In this document: in pieces, positions 1 to 12,919 of the stretch
How the letters are laid out: every line of letters begins with the position of its first letter
Position numbering within the stretch: position 1 is the first letter of the stretch
Assembly (NCBI RefSeq): GCF_913773735.1
Contig: NZ_CAJYEB010000005.1
Location: forward strand, 1-47,465
Origin: an uncultured Massilia sp.
GTDB taxonomy: Bacteria > Pseudomonadota > Gammaproteobacteria > Burkholderiales > Burkholderiaceae_D
DNA length: 47,465 bases
Direction: 5' to 3'
Made by a program: the position numbers and the translations under genes
The notes under the pieces: model-generated
What the model saw: only the letters and a program-made list of their open reading frames with translations
What the model was told of the DNA's origin: nothing
The model's database searches: none

Positions 1-270
1 GCCGTTCTTGCAGCGGTTCTTCACCATGCCGCTCCATGGCCGGCCGCTGCCGATGGTCGCCCACAGGTCGGCGAACGCCTCGGGCGGCATGTCGGGGTGG
101 CGTACGATGTTCTGCGGTGCGCCGATCACTTCATCGAGAGCGAAGCCGCTGACCTCGAGGAAATACGGGTTGGCATAGGTGATGCGGCCCTTGAGGTCGG
201 TCGTCGACACGATGGTGCGGCGCTCCGCGAGCATGACCTCGTGCTGGGTGATCGGAAAGTTCTTTCTCAC
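1..270 (-). CDS. PAS-containing methyl-accepting chemotaxis (Aer-like) receptor, N-terminal part
   Basis: Only the first 90 codons are inside the window; the gene runs off the left edge on the minus strand. The GTG start at 270 (VRKNFPITQHEV) is chosen because AGGAG lies about 8 nt upstream. The visible part is one PAS domain with the hallmarks of Aer-type redox or energy-taxis receptors: a short basic N-terminus, the phrase STTDLKGRITYAN, then HPDMPPEAFADLW and GRPWSGMVKNRCKNG. In this family the PAS domain precedes a membrane anchor and a cytoplasmic signalling domain that controls CheA; those parts are outside the window, so the receptor assignment rests on the PAS signature alone. A PAS-GGDEF protein could begin in the same way, but the exact phrase set favours the chemoreceptor. 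Confidence 0.8.
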   Translation of the reverse strand, partial: MRKNFPITQHEVMLAERRTIVSTTDLKGRITYANPYFLEVSGFALDEVIGAPQNIVRHPDMPPEAFADLWATIGSGRPWSGMVKNRCKNG

Positions 271-857
271 GCGTGGACTCCTGGATGACGATGAAGGGGA
301 TGATCGTCCTCATGGCCTGGCCGCGCCGTCGACGCGGGGAGCAGGCGCCGGCCGCGGGCATGCCGTCGCGCACCCGCGGCCTGGGCGGGCCGGCTTGCTG
401 GTTCGGAAAGCGATGGCAATCATACGGTTACCCTGTCCGGCAACGATCATGCAAGGATGCAGTTCATGACGACAACGGCGGAGTGGGGCCGTGGGGGGCC
501 GGGCGGTCCGGAATGGGGCCGGCAGGCGGTGGAAGTCGCTCGGGCTGCCGCAGCAAAAGGGGCTGGGCGACCGGAAGAGCTGGTGCGATGACATCAAGGC
601 TAGCATCACACTTGGTTGCATGCAATATCAGACCGAGGGGCAGGCCCCATTGCGTTCAAAATGATGTCATTAAGCAACACGGCAGGCGCTGGCGTGCACG
701 TCGCCGCGGCCGGGGCGTCCCGCGCCTTCGCTGCCCGCGCCCGCCGTCTGGACCGGCGCCTACGCCTGTGCTAGGCTCGATCCCACCATCGCCGCGGCAG
801 GGGCTGCCGTCCCGTCGTCCGTGGCGCGATGGCAGCCATGTCGCAGGAGACGTACCG
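271..857. other. 587-bp intergenic region with no convincing gene
   Basis: This region separates the divergent chemoreceptor and response-regulator genes. The open frames here have arginine/proline-rich out-of-frame composition and no recognisable domain, so I see no gene. It contains two short perfect dyads, TTGCATGCAA at 615-624 and AATGA-TG-TCATT at 660-671, in the only AT-richer stretch, where a regulator could bind. A weak promoter candidate for the plus-strand genes lies at 749-777. Confidence 0.6.
749..777 (+). promoter_or_regulatory. candidate sigma-70-like promoter for the 858-5767 operon
   Basis: TGGACC and TAGGCT are spaced by 17 nt, with TGTGC directly before the -10-like hexamer. 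They lie about 80 nt upstream of the response regulator start. The match to consensus is only moderate, so this is a candidate. Confidence 0.3.
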
Positions 858-1357
858 ATGTCAGCATCCATTCTGTTGGTCGACGACGACCCCCTCCTGG
901 TGCGCATGATGGGGGTGATGCTGGGCGACCTCGGCCGGGTGCGTTTCGCCACCAGCGGCGAGGCCGCGCTGCGGCAGATGGCGAGCGAGCTTCCCGACGT
1001 GGTGCTGCTCGACGCGGAAATGCCCGGCATGGGCGGCCTCGAGGTATGCCGGGCGATTCGCGCCTGCGCCGAGTACGACGCGGTGCCGGTCATCTTCGTC
1101 ACCGCCCACCGCGACGAGGAATTCGAGGCGCGCGGGTTCGACGCGGGCGCCGCCGATATCGTCAACAAGCCGGTCAGCGCGGCGCTCCTGCGCGCGCGGG
1201 TGCGCACGCACGTGCGCCTGAAACAGGCGCTGGAGACGATCCGGCGCCTGGCGCCGGCGGATCCGCCCGCCGGCCTGGAGGATGCGCAGCGCAGCGGGAC
1301 CGCCGCTGCCGCTGCTGCTGCCGCTACGTGCGCGCGCGCCGGGGACGCGCTGTCGCC

Positions 1358-1361
<4 letters not shown>
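858..1361 (+). CDS. single-receiver response regulator
   Basis: This 167-aa protein is a CheY-like receiver domain (residues 2-120) with the acidic pocket VDDDP near residue 8, phospho-acceptor Asp52 in LLDAEMPGMGG and the conserved Lys104 in NKPV. After the receiver comes a short linker and a low-complexity alanine tail, with no DNA-binding output domain. ATG 858 is preceded by AGGAG; longer upstream extensions of the frame are arginine-rich and do not look coding. The stop overlaps the start of the large hybrid kinase by 4 nt (GTGA), so the two are translationally coupled. The regulator probably exchanges phosphate with that kinase, for instance through its HPt domain. A degenerate output domain is possible but not visible. 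Confidence 0.88.
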
Positions 1362-5767
<4,406 letters not shown>

Positions 5768-5892
5768 CGGCATTCGATTTTTCCGGAATCGCGCAACACT
5801 TTCCGATAAAACTTTCGATTTTACGGTTTGAGACGTGCCGGTCATGATATTCTTGCAAGCAAGAAAATCAAGAAACGGCGAAATCGGAAATC

Positions 5893-8880
5893 ATGAAAGC
5901 GGGTATTTTCCGTGCAATGTACGTGCTGAAGGTCATGGCGACCTGGTGCTGCCTGTCGCTGGCACTGCTCGCGGTGCCGGCCCGGGCGCTGCCCGCCACG
6001 CTGCGGGTCGTGGCCGACAATAACTATCCTCCCTACCTGTTCGTCGACCGCAACGGCCGCACCGAAGGCTATCTCGTCGACCTGTGGCGCCTGTGGGAAA
6101 ACAAGACCGGCGTGCGGGTCGACATCCGGCCCATGCAATGGGCCGCCGCGCAGCGCGCCGTGCGCGAAGGCGACGCGGATGTCATCGACATGATCTTTCG
6201 TACGCCGGAGCGCGAGCCGCTCTACGATTTCTCGCAGCCCTACGCGACGCTCGACGTCAACATCTACGCCGACCGTTCGCTCGCCGGGCTGCACGACGTG
6301 CGTTCGCTGGCCGGCATGGCCGTGGGCGTGCAGGCGGGGGATGCCTGCGCCGATTACCTGGTAGGCAAGGGTATTTCCTTGCTGAAGAGCTATCCGGACT
6401 ACGATGCCATCCTCGCAGCCGCCCGCACGCAGGACATCCAGGTCTTTTGCATGGACGAGACGCCGGCCCATTACTACCTCTACCTGCACCAGGACCAGCA
6501 ACGCTTCGTCAAGGCATTCACCGTGTATTCCGGCCGCTTCCACCGCGCCGTCCGCAAGGGCGACGCGGCGACCCTGGCCCTGGTGGAAAGGGGCATGGCG
6601 GCCATCGGCCAGGACGAGCTGGAGGCGCTGCGGCGCAAGTGGTTCAGCGAGCCCGTGGGACTGGGCCCCTACCTGCGCATCCTGGCGTTCGCCGCGCTGG
6701 CCGCGCTGGCGGTGCTGGCCGCGACGCTGGCCTGGATCCGCGCGCTGCGCCGCGCCGTGCATGCGCGCACCGCCGAGATCGACCGCAAGACCGAGCAGCT
6801 CGAGCAGGCGGCGCGGGCCCTGCTGGCCGACCAGGCCCAGTTGCGCGCCGTGTTCGACGGCAGCCCGGACGCCATGGCGCTGAAGGACGCCAACCGGGTC
6901 TACGTGCATTGCAACCGCGAGTTCGAGGCGCTGGTCGGCCTGCCGCGCGAGCGCATCCTGGGCCATGGCGACGCCGACGTCTTCGCCGATGCGGCGTTCG
7001 TGGCGCTGCTCAAGGAGCGCGACGAGGAAGTCCTGCGCGACGGCCGCACCTACCGCAGCGACGAAGCGATCCTGACGCGGGACGGCGTCGAACACCACCT
7101 CGAAGTCATCAAGGTGCCCATCCGCGGCCTGGAGGGACGGGTCACCGGGGTGCTGGCGGTATCGCGCGACATCACCGCGCGCCGCAACGCCGAGCGCGAG
7201 CTGCGCATCGCCTCGGTCGCCTTCGAAAGCCAGGACGGCATGATGATTACCGATGGCACGGGCACGATCGAACGGGTCAACGCGGCGTTCCAGCGCATCA
7301 CCGGCTATCCGGCCGACGAAGCCGTGGGCCGCGCGCCGCGCCTGCTCGCCTCGGGAACGCACGACCGCGCCTTCTACGAGGAGATGTGGCAATCGCTGCT
7401 GCGCACCGGCTACTGGATCGGCGAAGTCGTCAACCGGCACAAGAGCGGTCGGCTGTACACGGCGCGCCTGTCGATCACCGCCGTCGCGGACCCGCGCGGC
7501 CGGACGATGCACTACGTCGGGAACTTCCAGGACATTTCCGAGGAACGGCAGGCGCGCGCGCTGGCCGAGCGCCTGACGCAGTTCGACCACCTGACCGAGC
7601 TGCCGAACCGCTCCCAGTGCGCCGACCGGATCGCCGCGGCCGTGGCCGAGCGCGCCCAGCTCAGCGAATTCGGCGCCGTCATGATGCTGGACCTCGACCA
7701 CTTCCAGAAGGTCAACGACTCGCTGGGCCACGCGGTCGGCGACCAGCTGCTGGTCAGGGTGGTGCAGCGGCTCCAGGCGGTGCGCCGTCCCGGCGACATG
7801 CTGGCCCGCTTCAGCGGCGACAATTTCGTCCTGCTGTGCGATGCGCTGGGGCCGGACCGGGTGGTCGCCGCCGCGCGCGCGATGGCGGTCGCCGAGGCGG
7901 CCCGGCTCGCCATGACGGACCACGTCGTCCTGGAAGGGCAACCGTTCGCCTGCAGCGGCTCGGTCGGCGTGACGCTGTTCCACGACGACAGCGCCGGCGC
8001 CGACGCCCTGTTGCAGCAGGCCGAACTGGCCATGTACAAGAGCAAGCAGGGCGGGCGCGACACGGTGCGTTTCTTCGAGGGGGCGATGCAGGTCGACCTC
8101 GACGAGCGCAACCGGCTGGAGGGTGCGCTGCGCGAAGCCATCGAGCGGGACCAGCTGGTGCTGCACTACCAGGTCCAGGTGGACCGGAACGGCAATCCGG
8201 TCGGCGCCGAGGCGCTGGCGCGCTGGCGCCATCCCGAACGCGGCATGATCGCGCCCGGCGCCTTCATTCCCCTGGCCGAGCAGACCGGCCTGATCCTGCC
8301 CATCGGGCGCTGGGCGCTGGCGACGGCCTGCCGGCAACTGGCCGCGTGGAAGGGGCGGCCCGTGCTGGAAAACCTGACGCTCGCGGTCAACATCAGTCCG
8401 CTCCAGTTCAAGGTCGAGGACTTCGTCGACGACGTCCTCGACGAACTGCGCGCCGCCGGCGCGCCGGCCTCCAGGCTCAAGCTGGAAGTCACCGAGAGCC
8501 TGGCCATCGACGATTTCACGTCGTCGATCTCCAAGCTGAACAAGCTGAAGTCGCACGGCTTCAGCATCTCCCTCGACGATTTCGGCACCGGCAACTCATC
8601 GCTGAATTACCTGACCAAGCTCCCCCTGACCCAGCTGAAGATCGACAAGTCCTTCGTCGACGAACTGCCGTCGAGCCAGCGCGACGCCACGGTCGCGCAG
8701 ACCATCATCGCGATGGGGCAGGGCCTGGGCCTGGAGGTCATCGCCGAAGGCGTGGAAACCGCCGCCCAGCGGGATTTCCTCGTCGCCCACGGCTGCCACG
8801 CCTTCCAGGGCTACCTGTTCGGCAGACCGCTTCCCGCGGCCGAGTTCGAGGCCGCGGTGCTGGCGGCGGTGCCGCACTGA
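5893..8880 (+). CDS. periplasmic solute-sensor PAS-GGDEF-EAL protein (probable c-di-GMP phosphodiesterase)
   Basis: This 995-aa membrane protein begins with a signal peptide (hydrophobic stretch ending ...PARALP). A family-3 solute-binding domain follows (about 38-258; DNNYPPYLFVD opening), then one TM helix (about 262-284), a coiled segment, two PAS domains (about 318-440 and 440-560), GGDEF (about 565-720) and EAL (about 730-985). The GGDEF signature reads SGDNF (641-645), so the catalytic Glu is replaced and cyclase activity is unlikely. The EAL domain keeps Glu773 (EALARWRHP), NISPLQF, EVTES, DDFGTG, KIDKSF and EGVET, so it should hydrolyse c-di-GMP. Binding of an amino acid or similar solute in the periplasm probably controls this; the ligand is unknown. 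ATG 5893 follows a GGAAA stretch and an AT-rich 125-bp gap, so the gene is probably transcribed by itself. Confidence 0.92.
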   Translation: MKAGIFRAMYVLKVMATWCCLSLALLAVPARALPATLRVVADNNYPPYLFVDRNGRTEGYLVDLWRLWENKTGVRVDIRPMQWAAAQRAVREGDADVIDMIFRTPEREPLYDFSQPYATLDVNIYADRSLAGLHDVRSLAGMAVGVQAGDACADYLVGKGISLLKSYPDYDAILAAARTQDIQVFCMDETPAHYYLYLHQDQQRFVKAFTVYSGRFHRAVRKGDAATLALVERGMAAIGQDELEALRRKWFSEPVGLGPYLRILAFAALAALAVLAATLAWIRALRRAVHARTAEIDRKTEQLEQAARALLADQAQLRAVFDGSPDAMALKDANRVYVHCNREFEALVGLPRERILGHGDADVFADAAFVALLKERDEEVLRDGRTYRSDEAILTRDGVEHHLEVIKVPIRGLEGRVTGVLAVSRDITARRNAERELRIASVAFESQDGMMITDGTGTIERVNAAFQRITGYPADEAVGRAPRLLASGTHDRAFYEEMWQSLLRTGYWIGEVVNRHKSGRLYTARLSITAVADPRGRTMHYVGNFQDISEERQARALAERLTQFDHLTELPNRSQCADRIAAAVAERAQLSEFGAVMMLDLDHFQKVNDSLGHAVGDQLLVRVVQRLQAVRRPGDMLARFSGDNFVLLCDALGPDRVVAAARAMAVAEAARLAMTDHVVLEGQPFACSGSVGVTLFHDDSAGADALLQQAELAMYKSKQGGRDTVRFFEGAMQVDLDERNRLEGALREAIERDQLVLHYQVQVDRNGNPVGAEALARWRHPERGMIAPGAFIPLAEQTGLILPIGRWALATACRQLAAWKGRPVLENLTLAVNISPLQFKVEDFVDDVLDELRAAGAPASRLKLEVTESLAIDDFTSSISKLNKLKSHGFSISLDDFGTGNSSLNYLTKLPLTQLKIDKSFVDELPSSQRDATVAQTIIAMGQGLGLEVIAEGVETAAQRDFLVAHGCHAFQGYLFGRPLPAAEFEAAVLAAVPH

Positions 8881-8884
8881 CGGG

Positions 8885-8911
8885 GCGGGCGCGCCGCGCG
8901 GGCACGCCCGC
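8885..8911. terminator. GC-rich hairpin between convergent genes
   Basis: A perfect 7-bp stem (GCGGGCG at 8885-8891 and CGCCCGC at 8905-8911) fills the 31-bp gap between the converging EAL and ANTAR genes. No T-run follows on either strand, so its role as a terminator is uncertain. Confidence 0.35.
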
Positions 8912-9892
8912 TCATTTGCGCCGCTCGCTCGCGGGCGCGGACGCGCGGGCCGCGGGCAGGTCGGTCCGCGGCGGGGCGAGGGCATTCAGGGCCTCGGCCG
9001 CCTGCAGCAGCTCGGTCGCGACCTCGTTGAGCTTGCGGTGGTTCGAGCGCGCATGGTTGCGCAGCAGGCGCAGCGCGTCGTGGCGGTCGATGCGGTAGCG
9101 TTCCATCAGCACGCCCACGGCCATGCCGGTCTCGCGTCCTTCGCGCAGGGCCAGCGTCAGGCGCTGCTCGGCGGCGCGCAGCTCGTGGATGTCGGCCGCC
9201 CGCGCCAGGGCGGCGCGCACGGCGGGAAGCAGCTGGGCCGGATCGATCGGCTTGAGCAGGAAGCCGACGGCGCCCGCGGCGGCGGCCTGCTCGGCGACTT
9301 CCGTGCCGCTGCTGGCGGACAGGAACATGTAGGGAATGCCGTCCAGCTGCGCGGCAAGGTCCAGTCCCGACATGTCGGGCATCGCGATGTCGAGCACGGC
9401 CAGTTGCGGCCGGGCGTGGTCGGCCTGCAGCAGCGCCAGCGCCTGCCGGGCATCGCCGGCCGCGCACACGCGAAAACCGTCCGCCTCCAGCGCCCGCGCC
9501 AGCACCGCGAGCAGCAGCGCGTCGTCGTCCACCAGCAGGATCAGCGGGGCGCCGGCGGGCACGGGCGTGGCGGACGCCGCGCCGGTGTCGGCGGGACACG
9601 AACCCGGCGCGTCCGCCTGCGCGGCGGCGCACAGGGCATCGAACGCCGCGCGGCTGCCGGCCAGGTCGGCGGCCCGGCACGCGGCGTCGAGCGCGGCGGC
9701 GGCGCTGCCGACGCGGCGGCAGCCGAACGTGGCGGCCGAGCCGGACAGGGTATGCGCGATCGCCCGCACCGCGGCGAAGTCGCCTTGCCGCAGCGCGCCG
9801 CGCACGCGCGCCAGTTGGTCCGGCAGGCCATCGGCAAACGCCGCGCGCAGGTCGGCGAGGCCGGGCGGGTGCGCTTGGGTCGTATCGTTCAT
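8912..9892 (-). CDS. HPt-REC-ANTAR fusion regulator
   Basis: This 326-aa cytoplasmic protein combines three modules: an N-terminal HPt domain (about 12-95) with His47 in AIAHTLSGSAATFG; a receiver (about 115-232) with VDDD, Asp168 in VLDIAMPDMSGLDL and Lys214 in LLKPID; and a C-terminal ANTAR domain (about 237-298, including TGMAVGVLMERY). ANTAR domains bind paired RNA hairpins and prevent transcription termination, so the output should be RNA-level control set by phosphorylation. Having HPt on the same chain as REC-ANTAR is unusual and would let it take or return phosphate, possibly from the nearby hybrid kinase. The ATG at 9892 is used; an in-frame GTG lies directly before it (9895). Its RNA targets are not identifiable here. 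The C-terminal 25 residues are disordered (Ala/Pro/Ser). Confidence 0.88.
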   Translation of the reverse strand: MNDTTQAHPPGLADLRAAFADGLPDQLARVRGALRQGDFAAVRAIAHTLSGSAATFGCRRVGSAAAALDAACRAADLAGSRAAFDALCAAAQADAPGSCPADTGAASATPVPAGAPLILLVDDDALLLAVLARALEADGFRVCAAGDARQALALLQADHARPQLAVLDIAMPDMSGLDLAAQLDGIPYMFLSASSGTEVAEQAAAAGAVGFLLKPIDPAQLLPAVRAALARAADIHELRAAEQRLTLALREGRETGMAVGVLMERYRIDRHDALRLLRNHARSNHRKLNEVATELLQAAEALNALAPPRTDLPAARASAPASERRK

Positions 9893-9918
9893 CACGCGTC
9901 CAGAGTGGATGATGTGTC

Positions 9919-9927
9919 AATATAGCA
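9919..9927 (-). promoter_or_regulatory. extended -10 element for the HPt-REC-ANTAR gene
   Basis: Read on the minus strand the sequence is TGCTATATT, an extended -10 (TGn plus a TATAAT-like hexamer), about 27 nt upstream of the start codon. No good -35 is visible, which is common with extended -10 promoters. Confidence 0.4.
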
Positions 9928-10013
9928 CGAGATATCGCGCGAAAGTTGCCCCGGCGGTTACGCCGCCCGCAGACGGGCCGGGCACCGGAAACGCCGCCGC
10001 CGCGCTCTCCTGA

Positions 10014-10042
10014 TTGACACAGGAATTGTTTGAGCGCAATAT
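10014..10042 (+). promoter_or_regulatory. candidate promoter for the HD-GYP gene
   Basis: A perfect TTGACA (10014-10019) is followed after 17 nt by CAATAT (10037-10042). The -35 is strong and the -10 is weak. It would give a leader of about 265 nt before ATG 10312. Confidence 0.4.
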
Positions 10043-10311
10043 TTTAACCGTCCGAACACGGTGCGCGCGGCCACTCCCGCCCGGGCACGCCGGACCCTTT
10101 CCACGCCCGCCAGTCCCGCGCCGGACGGCGCGGCCCGCACGGCCTCCGATCGCCGTTGCCGTCATCTGCCGCGCCGCGTGCGCGGCGTGTCGCCGAACGG
10201 AAGCGCCGATGCCGACGTCGTTCCACAGCCACTCCCGTCCATCGTGCGTCCCGCCGCGGCGTGCGGCGCCGTGCCGTCGTGCACGCGACCGTCTTTGCCA
10301 GGGGTGAAACC

Positions 10312-11544
10312 ATGCTGAGAAAAATCGATATCGCGCAACTGCGCACCGGGATGTTCATCCATGAACTCGATTGCGGATGGATGGCGCATCCGTTCGTGCG
10401 CAGCCGCTTTCGCGTCGACAGTCCCGACCAGATCGCCCGCCTGCGGGCGTCGGGCATCCGCGCCATCACGATCGACTGCGCGCGCGGCCAGGCCGTGGAC
10501 GACGCGCCCAGCGTGGAAGAGGCCAGGGCGGCCACCGAGGCGGCGGTGACGGCGATCGCCGCGGCCCCGGCCCCGGCCCCGCTGGCGGCGCCGCGCCTGG
10601 CGCTGGCCGAAGAGCTCGACCGGGCCGCGGCGATCCGGCGCCGGGCGGCGAACGTGGTCAGGACGGTGATGCGGGATGCGCGGCTGGGCAAGGCGGTCTC
10701 CCTGGATACGGTGGCGCCCGTCGTCGAAAGCGTGACCGCATCGATCCTGCGCAATGCCGGCGCGCTGGTCGGCCTGTCGGTGATCAAGGACAAGGACGAC
10801 TACACGTTCCTGCATTCGGTCAGCGTCTGCACGCTGCTGGTGGCATTCTGCCGCGCGCGCGGCCTGGATGCCGCCACCACCTACGAGGCCGGCATCGGCG
10901 GACTGCTGCACGACACGGGCAAGGCGCTGGTGCCCGACGCCATCCTGAACAAGGCGGGCAGCCTGACCGACGCGGAGTTCGAGATCGTCCGGCGCCATCC
11001 GCGCGACGGCTACGACATCCTGCGCCGCACCCCCGGGATCGGCGCGATTCCCCTCGATATCACGCTGCACCACCACGAGCGCCGCGACGGCACCGGGTAT
11101 CCGGACCGCTTGCCGCTGGACGGCATCGGCGAACTGGCGCGGATGGCGGCCATCGTCGACGTCTACGACGCGATCACGGCCGATCGCTGCTACCGCAAGG
11201 GCATGCCGCCGGCGCAGGCCCTGCGCAAGATGTACGAATGGAGCGCGTTCCACCTCGATGCCGAGCTGGTGCGGGAATTCATCCGCTGCGTGGGCATCTA
11301 TCCGGTCGGCACGCTCGTGCTGCTCGAATCCGGGCTGCTGGGCGTGGTGATCGCGCTACACGACAGCAATCTCCTGACGCCGAAGGTGAACGTGTTCTAC
11401 AGCACCAGGCGCCGGGTGCACGTCAAGCCCTATACGGTGGACCTGGCCAGGCCGGCAGGGCATGGCGGCGCGGACAGGATCGTCTCGCACGAGCCGGCCG
11501 AGAAGTGGCAGGTCGATCCGTTGCGCTTCATGACGATCGCCTGA
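10312..11544 (+). CDS. HD-GYP c-di-GMP phosphodiesterase with DUF3391
   Basis: This 410-aa soluble protein starts MLRKIDIAQLRTGMFIHELD, the typical opening of the DUF3391 domain found at the N-terminus of one class of HD-GYP proteins. An alanine/proline linker follows (about 85-105), then the HD-GYP catalytic domain (about 150-330). Metal and signature residues are intact: H200-D201 in LLHDTGK, the histidine cluster before RRDGTGYP, and D259-G260-T-G262-Y-P264. It should therefore hydrolyse c-di-GMP to pGpG or GMP. ATG 10312 is preceded by AGGGGTG; in-frame upstream sequence is arginine-rich and non-coding in character. The C-terminal extension after the HD-GYP domain (about 330-410) is normal for this subfamily. 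Confidence 0.93.
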   Translation: MLRKIDIAQLRTGMFIHELDCGWMAHPFVRSRFRVDSPDQIARLRASGIRAITIDCARGQAVDDAPSVEEARAATEAAVTAIAAAPAPAPLAAPRLALAEELDRAAAIRRRAANVVRTVMRDARLGKAVSLDTVAPVVESVTASILRNAGALVGLSVIKDKDDYTFLHSVSVCTLLVAFCRARGLDAATTYEAGIGGLLHDTGKALVPDAILNKAGSLTDAEFEIVRRHPRDGYDILRRTPGIGAIPLDITLHHHERRDGTGYPDRLPLDGIGELARMAAIVDVYDAITADRCYRKGMPPAQALRKMYEWSAFHLDAELVREFIRCVGIYPVGTLVLLESGLLGVVIALHDSNLLTPKVNVFYSTRRRVHVKPYTVDLARPAGHGGADRIVSHEPAEKWQVDPLRFMTIA

Positions 11545-11591
11545 GGCGGGCGCCGAGGCGGACGCCGGGTTGCGCACACCGCGCACGCCGC

Positions 11592-12857
11592 TCAGGACGG
11601 ATGCGCGAGCGCGGTGCGCGCCGCCGCGCGCTTGGACGCGTACATGGCCCCGTCGGCAGCGGCGAGCAGCGCCGCCGGATGGGACGTATCGTCGGGGTAG
11701 ACGGCGATGCCCAGGCTGAGCGAGACATCGAGGCTGGCGCCGGGCACCGCGACCGGCGCGGCCATGGCGGCGGCGATGTGGTCCGCGATCGTGCGCGCGT
11801 CGCCGGGCGTCGCGAGTTCCTCGACGAGGATGACGAATTCGTCGCCGCTCAGGCGCGCCACCGTGTCCGACTCCCTGGCGCAGCGCTGCAGGCGCGCGGC
11901 GATTTCCCGCAGCAGGAGGTCGCCGGTCGCATGGCCGTAGCGGTCGTTGACCTGCTTGAACCGGTCGACGTCCGCGAACAGGAGCGCCAGGCGGCTGCCC
12001 TTGCGCGTGGCGCGCGCGACGGCCGTCGCCAGGCGGTCGTGGAACAGCCGGCGGTTCGGTAGTCCGGTCAGTTCGTCGTACTGGGCCGCGCGCGCCAGGC
12101 CGGCGAGCAGGCGCCGGCGCTCCAGCGCCAGCGCGGCGCACCCGGCGAGGAAGCGCAAGGTGTCGTGCAGCGCCGGCATGCGCCCGTGTTCTTCCGGATA
12201 GCGCAGGTAGAGCGCCCCGGCCAGGCCGTGCTCGTGCGGAAAGCGCAGGCACACGGGCGGCGCGGCCGCCGCCGCCGTGCCGTCGCGGTACCAGTCGCAG
12301 GGGGACTCGCCCGGCGCCAGGCGCCCATCCACGTGGATGGCGTCGATGCCGCCGTCGCCGGTGTCGAGGACGATGGCCAGCAGCGTGACCGGGACGATGC
12401 CTTCGAAGGCGCGCTGGATCTGCCGGCACAGGGTCGCCATGTCGGGCGCGGTATGCGAGGCTTCCAGGATCGCGTGGGCGGCCGCTTCGCGCAGCTCGAC
12501 CAGCCTGCGCCGGCCGATGTCGCGCGCCACGCCGATCCGCAAGCGTTGCGCGGGGAGGCAGCGGGCCGACCACATCAGGTGCACCAGGTGGCCGTCGCGG
12601 TGCCGGTAGCAGTTCTCGAAACCGACGTGCCTGGCGCCGGCCAGGATGTCGGCGGCCTCCCTGGCGGTGCGCTCGCGGTCCTGCGGCGCCTGGAAATCGG
12701 CGAGCGGTCGTCCGATCATGTCGTCCGGACGATAGCCGAGCACGCCGTTGCAGGCATCGTTGACGTGCACGATGATGCCCTCCCGGTCGACCACGAAGAC
12801 CATGTCGAGCATGAAATCCAATACCGTTGGGAGCAGCGTGTCAATATCGAATGTCAT
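11592..12857 (-). CDS. PAS-GAF-GGDEF diguanylate cyclase
   Basis: This 421-aa cytoplasmic protein has no membrane segments. It has a PAS domain (about 6-115; MVFVVDREGIIVHVND), a GAF-like domain (about 134-250) and GGDEF (about 258-415). The active-site loop is SGDEF (337-341), a variant that keeps the catalytic Asp and Glu, and the allosteric inhibitory site RESD (328-331) stands exactly five residues before it. It should make c-di-GMP and be inhibited by its product. ATG 12857 is used; an in-frame TTG at 12869 is the other possible start, and neither has a well-spaced ribosome binding site. It lies 62 bp downstream of the GGDEF-EAL gene on the same strand and may be cotranscribed with it. 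Confidence 0.9.
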   Translation of the reverse strand: MTFDIDTLLPTVLDFMLDMVFVVDREGIIVHVNDACNGVLGYRPDDMIGRPLADFQAPQDRERTAREAADILAGARHVGFENCYRHRDGHLVHLMWSARCLPAQRLRIGVARDIGRRRLVELREAAAHAILEASHTAPDMATLCRQIQRAFEGIVPVTLLAIVLDTGDGGIDAIHVDGRLAPGESPCDWYRDGTAAAAAPPVCLRFPHEHGLAGALYLRYPEEHGRMPALHDTLRFLAGCAALALERRRLLAGLARAAQYDELTGLPNRRLFHDRLATAVARATRKGSRLALLFADVDRFKQVNDRYGHATGDLLLREIAARLQRCARESDTVARLSGDEFVILVEELATPGDARTIADHIAAAMAAPVAVPGASLDVSLSLGIAVYPDDTSHPAALLAAADGAMYASKRAAARTALAHPS

Positions 12858-12919
12858 GATCCTGGTCAAAGGATGTCAATACATTCCGTGATGTTAGCAC
12901 TTGCTTGAATTAACGCAAA

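Larger units (their letters stand above)
9893..10311. other. 419-bp divergent intergenic region
   Basis: This region separates the minus-strand ANTAR regulator from the plus-strand HD-GYP gene. Its left 150 bp is AT-richer and carries promoter-like elements for both directions (9919-9927 minus, 10014-10042 plus). The right part, about 10050-10311, is a GC-rich stretch whose open frames are arginine/alanine-rich and unlikely to code; it may be a roughly 265-nt leader of the HD-GYP transcript. I see no gene in it. Confidence 0.5.

Noticed and set aside
5842..8556. A 904-codon minus-strand frame opposite the SBP-GGDEF-EAL gene
   Set aside because: His/Arg/Gln-rich composition, no domain, antisense to a fully motif-supported gene.
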